Shown here: piece after piece, positions 1-11,917 of the stretch | Position numbering within the stretch: the stretch's first letter is position 1 | How the letters are laid out: each line of letters begins with the position of its first letter | Assembly: GCA_951799445.1 (NCBI GenBank) | Contig: OX637287.1 | Coordinates: 35,865,724 to 35,929,723 of the forward strand | Length of the DNA stretch: 64,000 nucleotides | Reading direction: 5' to 3' | From: Pseudisothecium myosuroides | Taxonomy: Eukaryota > Streptophyta > Bryopsida > Hypnales > Lembophyllaceae | Position numbers and translations under genes: made by a program | Notes under the pieces: generated by a model | Told to the model about the DNA's origin: nothing | The model's database searches: none | Seen by the model: the letters and a program-made list of their open reading frames with translations, nothing else

Positions 1-3000
1 TCAAATCGTCTCGCTGCGCTACAGGTTCGTCTTCATGTTTTGACGCTTGATGGAATTTTTTCTGATGCAGATTGTGGAGATGAAGGGCTTGCATTTGTAT
101 CTTTGTAGGAAAATGGTTTCTTTCGACTACAGACATGCAGTGCTTTTAGGTTTCGCTTCCAGTTAAAGGTCTCTCTTGCAATTCATGGTTCATATTTGGA
201 TTCCTCGAGGATTTGAGTCTTTGTAAGGATTACGTCTTTGAACATTTGCTTACCTTTCTTGCCTGTACCCTAAGAGGAGAGACTAAGCAAAGGTTAACAA
301 ATGTAGAAATTTCTGTATAAACCGAGTTCTTAAATCTTTCATTCAGTGAGTATGAATTGGGGATTATATGGAAATTTACATGTGAAAAATCTTCATTCAA
401 TCTGGGGTAGTGGCCCTTGCAATCAGTAGCTTGTTGTGGTGGTGCACAGATGTTGGTGGCAGATCAGCAAATGACACGGGTAACAACTGCGGATCCTCCT
501 CCTAGCGAATCCTTGAACATGGCGGAAGTAAGGGAAGCCATGCAGCCCAAGCTCACAGGTCTTCGGGATATCTACATTGAAGCTGAGGAGCTGAGACTGC
601 AAACGATCCAGGAAGTCTTCGTTGTGCTGAGCCCTCTTCAAGCAGCGCAGTACACAGTTGCGGCGTTAGAAATGGTCAAAGCCATTTCAAAGTTGGGGGA
701 AAAGTATCAGGAAGCCCATTCTGGAGATGCAAACGCACGCTGTCCTGCAAATCCTGGTTTGAATATCTGGGACATTGCATCCCAAGGAGATGTGGAGCAA
801 CTGCAGCAGGCTCTCAACATGGGCTTGGATCCATCTGAAACAGATTACGAAGGACGAACACCATTGGTATGGATTGTGTTTGTCTATTTAAGGAACTGGG
901 ATAGTATGGCCGTCTCTAAGCATAACATACTTTGGAAATGAGTTTGTGACCAAGATTTCATTAGTAGAAACTCCCTCCGAAATTTTTTAGAAACGTTACC
1001 TGTTTAAATCCTGCCAATTGCAATTCCCTTTTAAGGCAATCTCTTTTATAAACCCTGCCAATTGTAGTGCGGCTTGGTTTTCTTAGCCGCACTGAAACAG
1101 AGTACGAAGGCCGGAACCATTGGTATGGATTGTGTTTTCCTGTTTAAGGAAATGTGATAATGTGGTCATCTGTTAGCATAACATACTTTGGTAATGAATT
1201 TGTGGCGAAGATTTCATTAGTACACCCTCAACACCCCCCTGAGGTATTTTAGAAACGTTTCCTTTCTAAATCCTGGCAAATGTAATTCGATTTGAGGCAA
1301 TCTCTAATGTAAAAATCCTGCCAATTCTAATGCGGCTTGGTTTTCTAAAATACCGATAAGGGATGGGTTCTTTACTACAGTGATTTGTGCTAAAAGTGTA
1401 ACCGACAAATTAAGTGACACTTCAAAAATTTATTATGAAAATTGGCACAATAGAGGAATATTTAAACCTGCACTAATTCAAAATTGTGTGATTTTGGTAA
1501 ATTAGTTTCACGCCCACTAATAGGGCAAATCAGTCTAGTGTTTAAATCTGAATATATTACCCTTTGGAGTGACCCACGGTTGTAGCGTACAAGGCTGAAT
1601 TTTGCGTTCGGGGTTCGGGTTTGGGGTTCTTTTGCAGCACCTCGCTGCAGGGAAGGGTCATTTGGAGTGTATAGCCTTGCTGGTGGAGAGGGGTGCTCAA
1701 GTCAATGTTAAAGGTAAGTCTGAGCTGGTAGGAGACTAAGCTTATCCTCTTTTGTCTGTGTTACATTTTTCTCGTTTGCTTCTTCTGCCTGTCGTAGTGC
1801 AGAGCATTGATTTTCTCCCTCTGATGTGAGTAGATAATGACGGGGCAAGTCCACTTTTGAACGCGTTGAAAGGTGGACACGATAAGGCTGCAAAAATTCT
1901 TCGTAACTATGGAGCCAGACCTGATATCAAGGTACTTTTCATTTTTCACTGTCTTCGATATTCATCATTTCTCCGTAATCTTCTTCACAGTTGCGAAGTT
2001 TAAATTTACTTGAATGTTGAATAGATGGTTGTATGCTAGTCTCAAGCACAGTGCTTCTGCATGCACTATTAGTGTTTAGCTAAGTAGGAGTGTTGGAATT
2101 AAGATTGTCCATGGTATTTTAATTAATTACAAGAGTATTTGGACTCGACATGCATGTTATTATTCCTTCAATATCATGCTCTCCTTTTTTTCTTTTTTGA
2201 GTTTGCTAGAGCACCATGGCACTAAGGTAGCTGTAAGAACAAGGGGCTAAACCACTAGTAGGTGCACCATAAGCCTAGTGATTTCCTGCGGTATGCAGAA
2301 AGACGTGCGTTAGTAGCTTAGTGAGTGAAGGAGATGAACTTTGCTTATTATTTTTATGGTTGGTCACCCTTTCAATGTAATTCATGTGCCTTCACACATT
2401 CCAACATGATTTGTTTCTCATCATTTCTTGCTGACAATTCTGGGCAGGACGCTGGTAATGAGCTGTGCAAGGCAGCAGCCAATGGAGATATGGAGTTTGT
2501 GGAGAGGCTTGTCAAGGCGGGGGTGGATCCCAACGAGACGGATTACTCGCAACGGACCCCGCTGCACATTCTAGCAGCTGATGGTACAGCCAAGGATGTT
2601 GAGTTTCTGGTGCACAGAGGTGCTGATGTGCTTATCAAGGATCGGTGCGTTATTACTCTGCAATTTTGAATCACTTTGCAAAATGTGATTTCGATGATAT
2701 TTACATTAGCGCTCTTTGCATGAAAGAGGAAACTAACACTTTCAACTGGGTTTTCAGTAAATTTAAACTATTGCAGGAACTTCTACACAATATCATTAAG
2801 ATGATTTCCCATGGTATTTATGTTGGCCTCTGTATGATTATTGTGACCATAGCGGGATCTCCCTTTCTGATTTTCTTTATGATTATGTCCTACAGTTCCG
2901 GAAACAATTTGATTTTACCGAAAACGCTATTCTTGCACCTCGGAGTAAAGATGCTTGACAATACCATTTGCGGCCAGACTTTTTATTCGTATGACCGTCT

Positions 3001-3339
3001 AGATGAAGTTGGTTGATGTTGTCGTTAAGACATTTGCAAGAGTCTTGGATATCGATGTGATCTATGCTCCAAAATCTGGTTAGTCCTATTTTTCGAAGTC
3101 TATGAAATGACATTTGATTTTGCAACAGACATGGATATACACCTCTGGATGAAGCAAGGGATAACGACAATGAAGCCACTTTGAAAGTGTTGGAGGCTGA
3201 AGTCGCTCGACGTCAGCATGAGTTGGATGCTGACGAAGACGAATTTTCGGATGATACTAGTAGTTCATGTCCTATGGAGGAGGACCAAGACGTGGACATG
3301 CCGTTGACAGACGGTGACCATGGGTACGTTTTTCTTTAA
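1..3339 (+). CDS. DOG1-domain/ankyrin-repeat fusion protein (5' end outside window)
   Basis: Five visible coding segments join in frame: 1-24, 450-866, 1638-1713, 1834-1931, 2448-2644 and 3129-3339 (first is the tail of an upstream exon; 1023 nt, 340 aa seen plus stop). The first about 65 residues match the C-terminal half of the DOG1 domain of TGA bZIP factors: a NMAEV stretch, then AEELRLQTIQ and LSPLQAAQ, corresponding to the family's A(D/E)xLRxQTLQ and LTxRQAA motifs. About five ankyrin repeats follow (DYEGRTPLHLAAGKGH; DYSQRTPLHILAADG; HGYTPLDEA), then an acidic, Ser-rich tail. DOG1 domains act in seed dormancy and, in TGA factors, bind calmodulin or NPR1; ankyrin repeats bind proteins. 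A bZIP may lie upstream of the window, so a nuclear regulator is possible but inferred. The acceptor before 450 was chosen because it keeps phase 0 with the donor at 25; one at 411 is also possible. The stop abuts a repeat, and a GT donor inside the last codons could extend the gene. Confidence 0.72.
835..1360 (+). repeat. Tandem duplication of exon end plus intron start
   Basis: Two diverged copies with a 257-bp offset (835-1091 and 1092-about 1360) start with the last 32 bp of the first full exon of the DOG1-ankyrin gene, including its GT donor, and continue into the intron. Shared landmarks are GTATGGATTGTGTTT, AGCATAACATACTTTGG and TTTTAGAAACGTT. The second copy of the exon end has lost a base in the GGACGAACACC stretch, so it would shift the frame if used. 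It therefore looks like a decayed exon fragment inside the intron, with a decoy donor at 1124. Confidence 0.8.
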
Positions 3340-3340
3340 G

Positions 3341-3537
3341 AATTCATGGTTTTAAGTTGCAGACTTTGATTGATCATATTGTAGAAAGTATAATCTAAAT
3401 GGAAAATTTTATTGTATCATTAGCTTGAATGAAGAACATTGCATGCATTGGTTTAAATAAATAATTATTAAGAAAAATAAAAATCCTCATATAAACTCTT
3501 CAATCTTGCTTAAAAAAACATGAGGCCCAATTTGGGT
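3341..3537. repeat. Dispersed MITE-like repeat, family J, copy 1 (truncated)
   Basis: This stretch is about 85-90% identical to 43309-43507 and related to 63752-63905. All share TTGATTGATCATATTGTA, GAAGAACATTGCATG and a run of A followed by CATGA. Copy 2 carries terminal inverted repeats; this copy lacks both ends. It begins one base after the predicted stop codon of the ankyrin gene. Confidence 0.8.
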
Positions 3538-6500
3538 TTCATGTTTGTGCTCTTGAAACATCCATTTGATCAATGATTAAAATGCCCATGCACTCCAGAA
3601 CCTAAGAAAATGTTCTAGGAAAGTTTGTGGAGTGATAAAGAGAGAAACTAAGCATTCCAGTTCTATTTCAATTGTCAACAAGTCTCCAAATTAAGTAAGG
3701 CTTTCTAACAGTATTAATTAACCATGCTCAGGTGCTAATTTGGAAGCTTTTCGGTGTGCATTACCTTAATATACGTTTATTTTTCTCCTTTTGCAGCTCG
3801 ACCTGCTGAAGTGGACTTATTGATAAGTACAGTACAAGATGCTTTTCTCAGGCGAAGGGGTTGTTTCTCAGGTCAAGTCCTTTTTGTTATGAATATATAC
3901 CTCTTTTTGGCAGTCTTATCATTGACCTCAGGCATCTTGGTTTTGTGGGTTTGGAAATTGCTGGGGTTGAGCTCTCTCCCTCTGTTTTTGTAAATTACGT
4001 AGATGAAGCCATTTCAGAGCTTGGGGTTCAAAATGTTAGGTTCTAATCATAGTGATTTTTGAAGTTTTATATTTATTTTTTAATCAAGTTGTTTTTGAAG
4101 AATCAATTATTGAATTAGAAAAGTTACTTTTTGAGGTCATACCTACCAATACCCTTTGAATTATAGAATACCGGTATTTGCACAGCAAAATCTTCAAAAT
4201 CCTTGTTGTACAAATGTTAAAGGACTAATACAAGAATCTCCAAAAAAAACATTGGATGAAAAAATGCATTTTTTGTGTGCTTGGGATATGTTTGTGTTTG
4301 TAGGTTCAAAATTTGAATGCTTGGTCCTTTAGTGGTTAATATATAAATTCATTCCTCTTTTGTGAGTCTTTTGCATCAAAAATTGTCTTGTTGATAGTAC
4401 AAAGTAAAAAAACATTCCATTTTGACAATGTTTTTTACATCAAAATAATGTACAAAGTAAAAAAACATTTCATTTTGAATCTCTAGGTAATGACTTTGGA
4501 TTAACAATTCATTTTAAATCCAAGTGATGGTTATTAATTATTTTTGAAAAACTTGGGATTTAAATTAAAAATCATATATTTGTAATAACTTGAAAAATAT
4601 TAAGATATCAAAATTCATTGAAATGAATTATTTGATCATTAAACATATGTGTATGTGTAGTTGAAAAAAATAGATGCATGCTCCAATATAGCTAGATATG
4701 TGTGGATTTTCTTAAATTTTTATTCAATAAATAATTCAATTTTCAAGTGGATGTATAAGTTTCAAAATTGAGATTCATAATAATTACATGTCTTATCCAA
4801 TTTGTTTATTTTTAAATTCATGATTTTCAATTGCTTATATCCAAAATTGTTTTTTCTTGAAAAATGTGTTCCAACTACGATGAATTGTTTATTTTGATAA
4901 TTTTTTTGGTGTTTTCAGAGCCATTGATATGCATATGAAAAAAATGCCCCCCCTTCAATGCCGTCAATAGCATTATTGGGAAAAAAACTATCGCGTTGAT
5001 CGCGTTGTCCTAAGAGACGATTTTTGGCCTTTGAGATAAGGGTTTATGGATATGACATAGATATGATATGAACATTTACAAAATACTATACAAGGAATAC
5101 AATATATGGAATACTTATGGATAGTACATATGGTATATTAATACAATACAATGTATATACATGGTTATTGATACAGGATATGGAATACTAATAGTGACGA
5201 CATTTTATACTCTATCCCACCCTACATTTGTATTTTTTGGAAGTTGCTGTGACTCACTCAATATTGAATGTAGTATATATTTTACAAGCACAACTAAATA
5301 ATTCATTCATTTCACAAGTGAATTAATTAACTGGGAGAAGTGGTAGTCTATCACACAATGTGATCAAAAGACACAATATTACTTCCCCCAACATTACTAC
5401 AAGCCAAGGTATAAGGTTTGCCCTCCATCTAGAAATAAAATATGTCTTTGTAAACAAAATGAATGCTTGGAAAAATAGACATGCCCACACAAAGAATTTG
5501 TCGTTAGTGCTACAAGAACCTTCAAGCTAAGCTTCATCAAAAAACAAACTCTGCTACTTTCTTTGACTATTTTTCAATATAAAACAAAACAAAAGCTTTG
5601 AATGAGGCAACAACTTTTCATAGGCCAATGTGCATGTTCCCTGAGGTCTTTGGAAAAAAAATTGGATGAAAATCTGGCTTCTTTTGTCCTCTTCACGCAA
5701 TCAGAGGCATTTATCAAACCAAAAACGGCCTTTGCATTATTATGGCCTTTTACTAGGTTGATTCTTTATAGACCGTTGTTTTTTTACAAAGTTTGATAGA
5801 AAATGAGATTACAAAAATGGTTGGTTTGTAGAAAATAAAGTAGGGTTTTATTTGAAAATTTGGTTCAGTATCAATGGATATGAAATATGATTGTTTGCTT
5901 TAAGAAGAAAACATGAGGAGGATCTATGGTTAAGATTGGAAGGTTATAGTGTGTATTTTCACATGAATATCCAAGATTATACATGCCATTCTCAAGGTAC
6001 CTCAACGTTATTGACCATCATAGACATCTTTGAGCATACTTCATGCAAAAGGTGTAGGTGTTGAAAGGTAACTAAAAGCCTAAGCTTCTAAGAAGTGTGA
6101 TGTCAAATGCGTTGGCCAATATTTGAAGCTTAGAGTTCTTACAAAGTGGTGAAAGAAGAAAGAATTAGACATACCTACTAAAGTTATCTACAAACTACAA
6201 AGTCTTCATAATGTGAGTTCTCTATGGTGTTTATCTTATCTAGATACATGATCTTTTGTCATAGTGGTGGATATATTTTTCTATTACAACTATACAAAAC
6301 TACCTATTTCCTATGTTATTTATGCAAATCAAGTTGAACTTGTCGCATTGGATGTGTAATTCATGTATTCGAAACCTTTTTTCATGGTTCTAAATCCAAT
6401 TCATTCCCAATCTCTCTCTATTCTTCTACTCATTTCTTTTGCAACCACAAAGTGGTTGTTTGTACTTTAGTCCCTAAGCACTCACCTATCCACTAAATGG

Positions 6501-6985
6501 ATGATGGATATTGTAAAAAATGCACTTCATCTAATTAATACTCATAGAAGAATCTTAAAGAAAAATCATGTCAAATATCAATGAGAACATCCTCAATCCA
6601 TTTTGGCATCTACATTTGGCCACATTTCGAGCTAATGGCCAAATTTTGTTTTGGTAACTGTAATTAGTTAAGACCTCTATAATTTCTAACTTTCATCTTC
6701 CTTTTGAAGGGGTTGCCAATGTCAAATTGTTGTTCAATGTCTAAAGTGCTTTTGGATGTACTTTCAATAATACAAATTTCAAGTTCTAATTATATACCTT
6801 TCAAAAGTTAGAAATACATTTGGAAGGTCAATATATTGTTAGGACTGAGGATGCTCTAAAAAGAAAAAAGCAGGTACTCTGTGTGAATGAATGATATACA
6901 TATGTTGAGGGAGTTTCAACAATTTATGATAAATTTTCAAAAATAATCTTATTGTCTTTAGGTTGAGCACCCAGGGGGAGAAGAA
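3538..6985. other. AT-rich intergenic region
   Basis: I see no supported gene here. A 5.0-kb neighbourhood (about 4800-4900) resembles 43815-43905 (AATTCATGATTTTCA then GAATTG.TTATTTTGA), so it contains part of another dispersed element. A short open stretch at 3797-4045 has no family match and no compatible splice from the ankyrin gene. The rest is low-complexity A/T sequence with imperfect ATATGGAATAC-type motifs near 5050-5190. Confidence 0.6.
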
Positions 6986-7142
6986 TTAATCCCTAAATGC
7001 CCCAGGAGACCAAAAGTGTCCTTCCATAGTTTCAAGTCCAATTCAAAGTATTGTAATTTTTGCATCTTATGTCCAAGTTCAATAAAACTTGTTGGGAATG
7101 ATGTTTTAGAACCCCCAAAGGCCTTGGGCTCTTAGGGGTTAA
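6986..7142. mobile_element. Short TTAA-bounded MITE (piggyBac-like)
   Basis: TTAA at 6986-6989 and 7139-7142 bounds 149 bp with imperfect inverted ends (TCCCTAAATGCCCCAGG and the complement of GGCCTTGGGCTCTTAGGGG). The interior (CAAAAGTGTCC, AATTCAAAGTATTGTAA, AATAAAACTTGTTGG) is homologous to the terminal parts of the larger TTAA elements at 49282-51203, so this is an internal-deletion derivative of the same family. It lies 220 bp upstream of the TatD start codon. Confidence 0.7.
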
Positions 7143-7363
7143 AATCATAATTATATTATTTTGTGAACGATGTTAGGAACTCAGTCTGGGATGGATGAAT
7201 GTAGTTCATCCGTGGAATGAATGAAGAATGCCCTTTCTTCCTTCCTAAGAGCACAAAGCGAAGAGTGTGCCTTCTAGCGAGCTCATCGTCTCTAAGTTAC
7301 TGAGCAGCGAGTGCGGCGATTCAAACTCGGTGCCCGCGGGAGTGTCTCGGCAGATTGGATTCC

Positions 7364-10300
7364 ATGCCGCCACTCAAGCTCATCGGTACGTCTGACTTGC
7401 CTTTTTTTTTTAATTTATTTGAAGAATCGGGGTTCATTGCAGAATGGTGGTCGTGGTGGTGGTGGTCTTCTTGTAGTAGGAAGTGTATCGGAAAGTCGCT
7501 GAATTCTGCTGTTGAGAATTTAGGTTTTCGAGGTTTATTTTTTCAATGCGTTATCTGGATGCATTGCAATGTGTAGAAACCTTGGCATTGCGAATCTTTA
7601 CTTTTTTGTTTTTGCTATTTCCTGAGCGAGTGAGTAATTTGATGTCGCCTTGCAGATATTGGAGCCAATCTTACAGGTGCTCTTCGATTTGCTCTCATCC
7701 ACGTGATTTTGTGCTTCATGTCCAAATTGTGTCGCATGTTTCTTTAAGCAGATTTGAGAAGTTCAGCTGAGGACTGTATTTTGTCCAATTTCATTTCATT
7801 TTTGACCAAAACATTCTATGTTCTTCGCTGATGTTGTGATATAAAATTTGGCTCAGTCTGAAGTATATTTATCACAATATGACCAATCGATTTAGTCATT
7901 CTGAAACCATAAATCCTTGGTCCTTTGGGACTTAACTGATATCTTATTGAAGAAAATTCACTTAAGAGTTGAGGGCTTTGGGAATTTAAGACTTGATTTC
8001 GTAGCATACGATTACCAGAGCTTGTCTCTGACAATAATGGCGAGATTTTTTTTTTGAAACTCCGTTTCTTGCTGCGTGTGATGTATTATGTATCAGATGG
8101 CATGTTTGCCGGGAGTTACCATGGCAAGCAGTGCCATCCACCAGATCTTGTTCACGTCTTGCAACGAGCTTGGGATGCAGGACTGACTCGGATTATTGTG
8201 AGACCGATTGTGTGATAATCTCCTTCAAAGTTTTGCCGCGCTCTTTATTTCAGGATAAAGAAGATGAAGCTCATGTCGATGTGTTTGTATGTTGTATATT
8301 TGTATGTATGTATTAGAGAGGACACAATCTTAATGAATGCAGTTTACCTAATAGGTGACAGGAGGATCTCTGAAGGAGTCGATGGAAGCTTTGTCCTTGG
8401 CTGACACAGACGGTATACCCTCTACCAAACTTCTATCACGATGTGTCGCCAAAGAAGCAGCGATTTTGAGAACCGAGTGCATCCTGTAGTGTCATATAAA
8501 ACTAATCAGTATTTATCGCAGGTTGAATGTTTGTCCATGTTTAGCAGGGTGTTGAACAAATATGAGCTGAAAAGTGTATTTCTCGTATGTTTGTAACTCA
8601 GCTATCTACATGAGGTCTTCCAAATAGCCATTAACAATTTCTTATGAAACATTGGTGATTCTTTTCTTTCTTTTAGGTTGTAGTTCATCATTATGTAATT
8701 CTCTTCTTTTGATATAATAGCTTGGGAAGAAATGCAGGTCGTCTATTCTGTACTGTTGGAGTGCACCCGACTAGATGCTCGGTACGATCCCTCGCTACAG
8801 TTCATACTTTATTTGTTGATTTGTAAGTGTGTGCGTGAGTATCTTGAGTTGGTCACTTAACCGTATAATTGCGTTGTGATGTTCATCAGTTTCTTGTCCT
8901 TTAAACAGTGTGTCACAAATTATGTAGAAGAGGTAATCGGATACCATCATGGCTCGAAGATGTCGCAGGAATTTGAAAAGAGTGGGGACTCAGAGAAGCA
9001 TCTGCAGGATCTTCTGCAAGTCACCAAAGATGGCATCGCCAGAGGGAAGGTGCTAAAGTAACTAACTTAATTCCCCTTGCGCTTCTAGCTGTTTCTTCTA
9101 ATGAGCGACTAGGTTTAATTGAAAGTAATAATTTTGACCTTGCTGCTGAGCCTTTCAAAGAACTCTTTTAAGTTTGGCCGTAGTGTATTAATTCTGGCTT
9201 TGAGAACCCGGATGCTCTGTTTTGGCCACACCTACAGCGAATTGTGGTCAACGCAGAGAAGTTGACCGAAGATAGAGCTAGCACTCATGATAGATTTCGG
9301 AGGTAATCTGATCCCGAGAAGGCTAACTTCCATTTGGAACTAGTATATGAATGCAATTATGTCGATCACAGGTTGTAGCAGTTGGTGAGTGTGGCTTAGA
9401 TTACGACCGCCTCCAATTTTGTCCTGCTGAGACTCAGCGCCGGTACGTTAGCCTTGTACTATTGGATTCATTATGTTTATGTTTATGTACTATTGGATTC
9501 ATTATTGCTCGCTATGACTTCGAGATATTACAAACAATAGTGTCGAAGGTTTGGAGAAGTCGTTTGCTATCAGCAGGAGACTACCGTTGTGTGCTTTCAT
9601 GCTAAGATCGTCATTATGCAGTTATTTCGAAAGACAATTCGAGATTGCTGAAGCAACAAAGTTACCTCTCTTCCTTCATATGAGGGCTGCTGCTTCCGAC
9701 TTTCTAGACATCGTCAAACGCAACCAACACAGGTCAGCTGTTCGCAGTTTGATGTGTATGTGTTCATATGCTCTTTTTTCCATGGCAAGAATCTTTAGTA
9801 GCACCGAGAAACAACATTAACCAATTTCTTTGCTTGTTCAGATTTACTGCAGGTGTAGTGCATTCGTTTACAGGAAGTGCGGAAGAAAGAGATCAATTAC
9901 TGGCTATTCCTAACCTTTATATAGGTAATTTCCTCAATTCAGCGTCAGACGTGCTTTGTGGACTGGAACCCGTTTCATGATATGTTTCTGCCGAGTTTGA
10001 AGTCGAAATGATGTCCTCAATTACCTGGAGTAGGTTGTATCTTGTAATTCTGATAATTTATGCCGTGTTTCTTTGAACCGCACTGATAGCTATCAATGGT
10101 TGCTCATTGAAGACCGCGGAAAACTTAGCGGTGATGGCTGGGATTCCGGTGGATAGGATGATGATTGAAACCGATTCTCCTTATTGTGACATCAAGAACA
10201 CTCATGCTGGAAGCAAGCACGTCAAAACCACTTGGCCCTCGAAGAAAAAAGAGAAACATGACATCCAGTCACTTGTGAAAGGTCGAAATGAGCCCTGCCA

Positions 10301-11002
10301 AATCAGGTGCTTTCCCAATCCCTGTTCTTAACACATCATAATATTAGGTCAATACATAATCTGTGTGATTTTCTTGCAAGATGAACCTCGAGAAAAATCC
10401 GTGTGCCTCCAGGTATTATATTCTTCAGTCCAAAATCTGTTTAACCGTTTCATTCTATGCGTTTCACGCATGAACCTCCCCTGAAGACGGGTCACCACAA
10501 TATATATCGGCCACCGTTCAATTCTTGCGTGGATGGAGTGCGTATAGTGTGGACATTCATTTGTACACTTATTGTGCTACTAATTTGCACTCTGTGAAAC
10601 TATTTTAGTGAACAGTAAGTTAAACATTCTGCAGGCAAGTACTGGAAGTGATAGCAGCATATCGACAAGAGCAGGACGTTGGTGGCTTTGCAAGAACTAT
10701 CTACCAAAACACGTGCAGGTTATCTGGTCCCTCGACTTTGTGATACCTCATTTTCTCTTTCTACTAACTTTGAAGACCTCTTTTAAGCACAGTATACTGT
10801 GGTCAATTTTGGGCTAAGAACCCTGCTATTTTAGAATTGAACATTAAACTGGCTTCTCCTACGATGGCGGTTATCCGCTATTTCTCTTTGATGCGCGAGG
10901 GGTGGAACTTCTAACAAATTGTTCTGCTTATTTGCCTGCAGGATTTTTTTCCCTCATGATATTGACACAATGGCAGATGCTGTTCTTTCTGGAAATAATT
11001 GA
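7364..11002 (+). CDS. TatD-family metal-dependent deoxyribonuclease (TATDN1-like)
   Basis: Twelve exons: 7364-7385, 7656-7676, 8097-8197, 8355-8412, 8738-8781, 8969-9049, 9372-9442, 9622-9732, 9842-9924, 10090-10306, 10635-10718, 10942-11002; 954 nt, 317 aa, normal for eukaryotic TatD. The product is a TIM-barrel DNase that removes nucleotides from DNA using two metals and is linked to DNA repair and apoptotic DNA degradation. Visible landmarks are DIGANLTDGMF near the N terminus, TVGVHPTRC, the metal ligand E115 in [11 protein letters not shown]152 in FLHMRAAA, H177 in [13 protein letters not shown], and D226 in [17 protein letters not shown], followed by [10 protein letters not shown] and GRNEP. 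All active-site positions I can align are intact. No targeting peptide is evident, so cytosol or nucleus is likely. Exons 1 and 2 are micro-exons of 22 and 21 bp. The first ATG of the MPPLKLIDIGANLTD frame is the natural start. Confidence 0.95.
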
Positions 11003-11917
11003 ACGGTGCGATTCTATCAGATTTAGCACAAAGACTCCAGAATTAACCATATACTTCTTGAAGATGTACAATGTCTGCAATAGAAAATTCTGGCGCGAAA
11101 TGAGCCTCTCTTGTTTACGTGGGACATCTCATAAGCAGTCTTTGGTGTTCGAGCTTACGTTGCTACATTCAACAGTTGGGACCTCGCATCCATCCACATG
11201 ATTTTTTTCAGCAGAATCCTCGCATGCGCTGATATACCAAGTATGTGCATGTCAAAACCTTTTAATTGTATAGAAGAAGAGAAGAGGGAAACTCGTACCA
11301 TAATAAAGGAGCCGGGGCATTAAGTATATGCATGGACTTGTATGAGTTTCTCACTGTGCAGGGTTGCAAATTCGAGCGGGCATACGAGACTATGCAGCAG
11401 CTCATGGCTTCAGTTATCAATCGATCGTTGAGAGGAACTTACGTGTGCGCGACCGTGAGTGAAAGAAAAAATAGCAGTGTGCGCAATTCTAGGTTTGTGT
11501 CGAAATCCGTGTCTCTGCCACGGCAGCAGGAGTTTTACAAAGACGGTTGAATATTCTAGATTCGAGTGTTTCGGCTTCGTTTTTGCTTAGCTAGTTTTGC
11601 GTTTTTCTCTGAGATCTCAACATCCTTGTTCTTGAGAGGTAATCGGAGAACGTTGGGAAAATGTTCGAATTTTCGCTGAGGTCGAAAGCGAGAACATTCT
11701 TGACTGTCAGCGTTCATAACTACGATTCTTAAGCATCACGCGGAAATCGTGGATTCAAGTTTCAAGTTTGGATTTATTGGAACAATCTGTGATGAATGTA
11801 CAATTCAAGTATGAAGGATTGTCAGAGGTGGATGACAAGTTTTCCAAAAGTCGCATCCGGCACTGGCTCTATCAATATAATTCTGCGCTGGGGACGAGGC
11901 TGGAAGCATGCATGGAT
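11003..11917. other. Spacer between convergent genes (3' UTRs)
   Basis: This holds the 3' ends of the TatD gene (left) and the phosphodiesterase gene (right). An open stretch at 11266-11550 begins at a non-ATG codon and shows no family resemblance. I see no repeat or RNA gene. Confidence 0.6.

Noticed and set aside
3754..4046. Extra exons for the ankyrin gene (RPAEVDLLISTVQDAF...)
   Set aside because: No donor in the preceding exon gives the right phase, and the translated stretch matches nothing I know.
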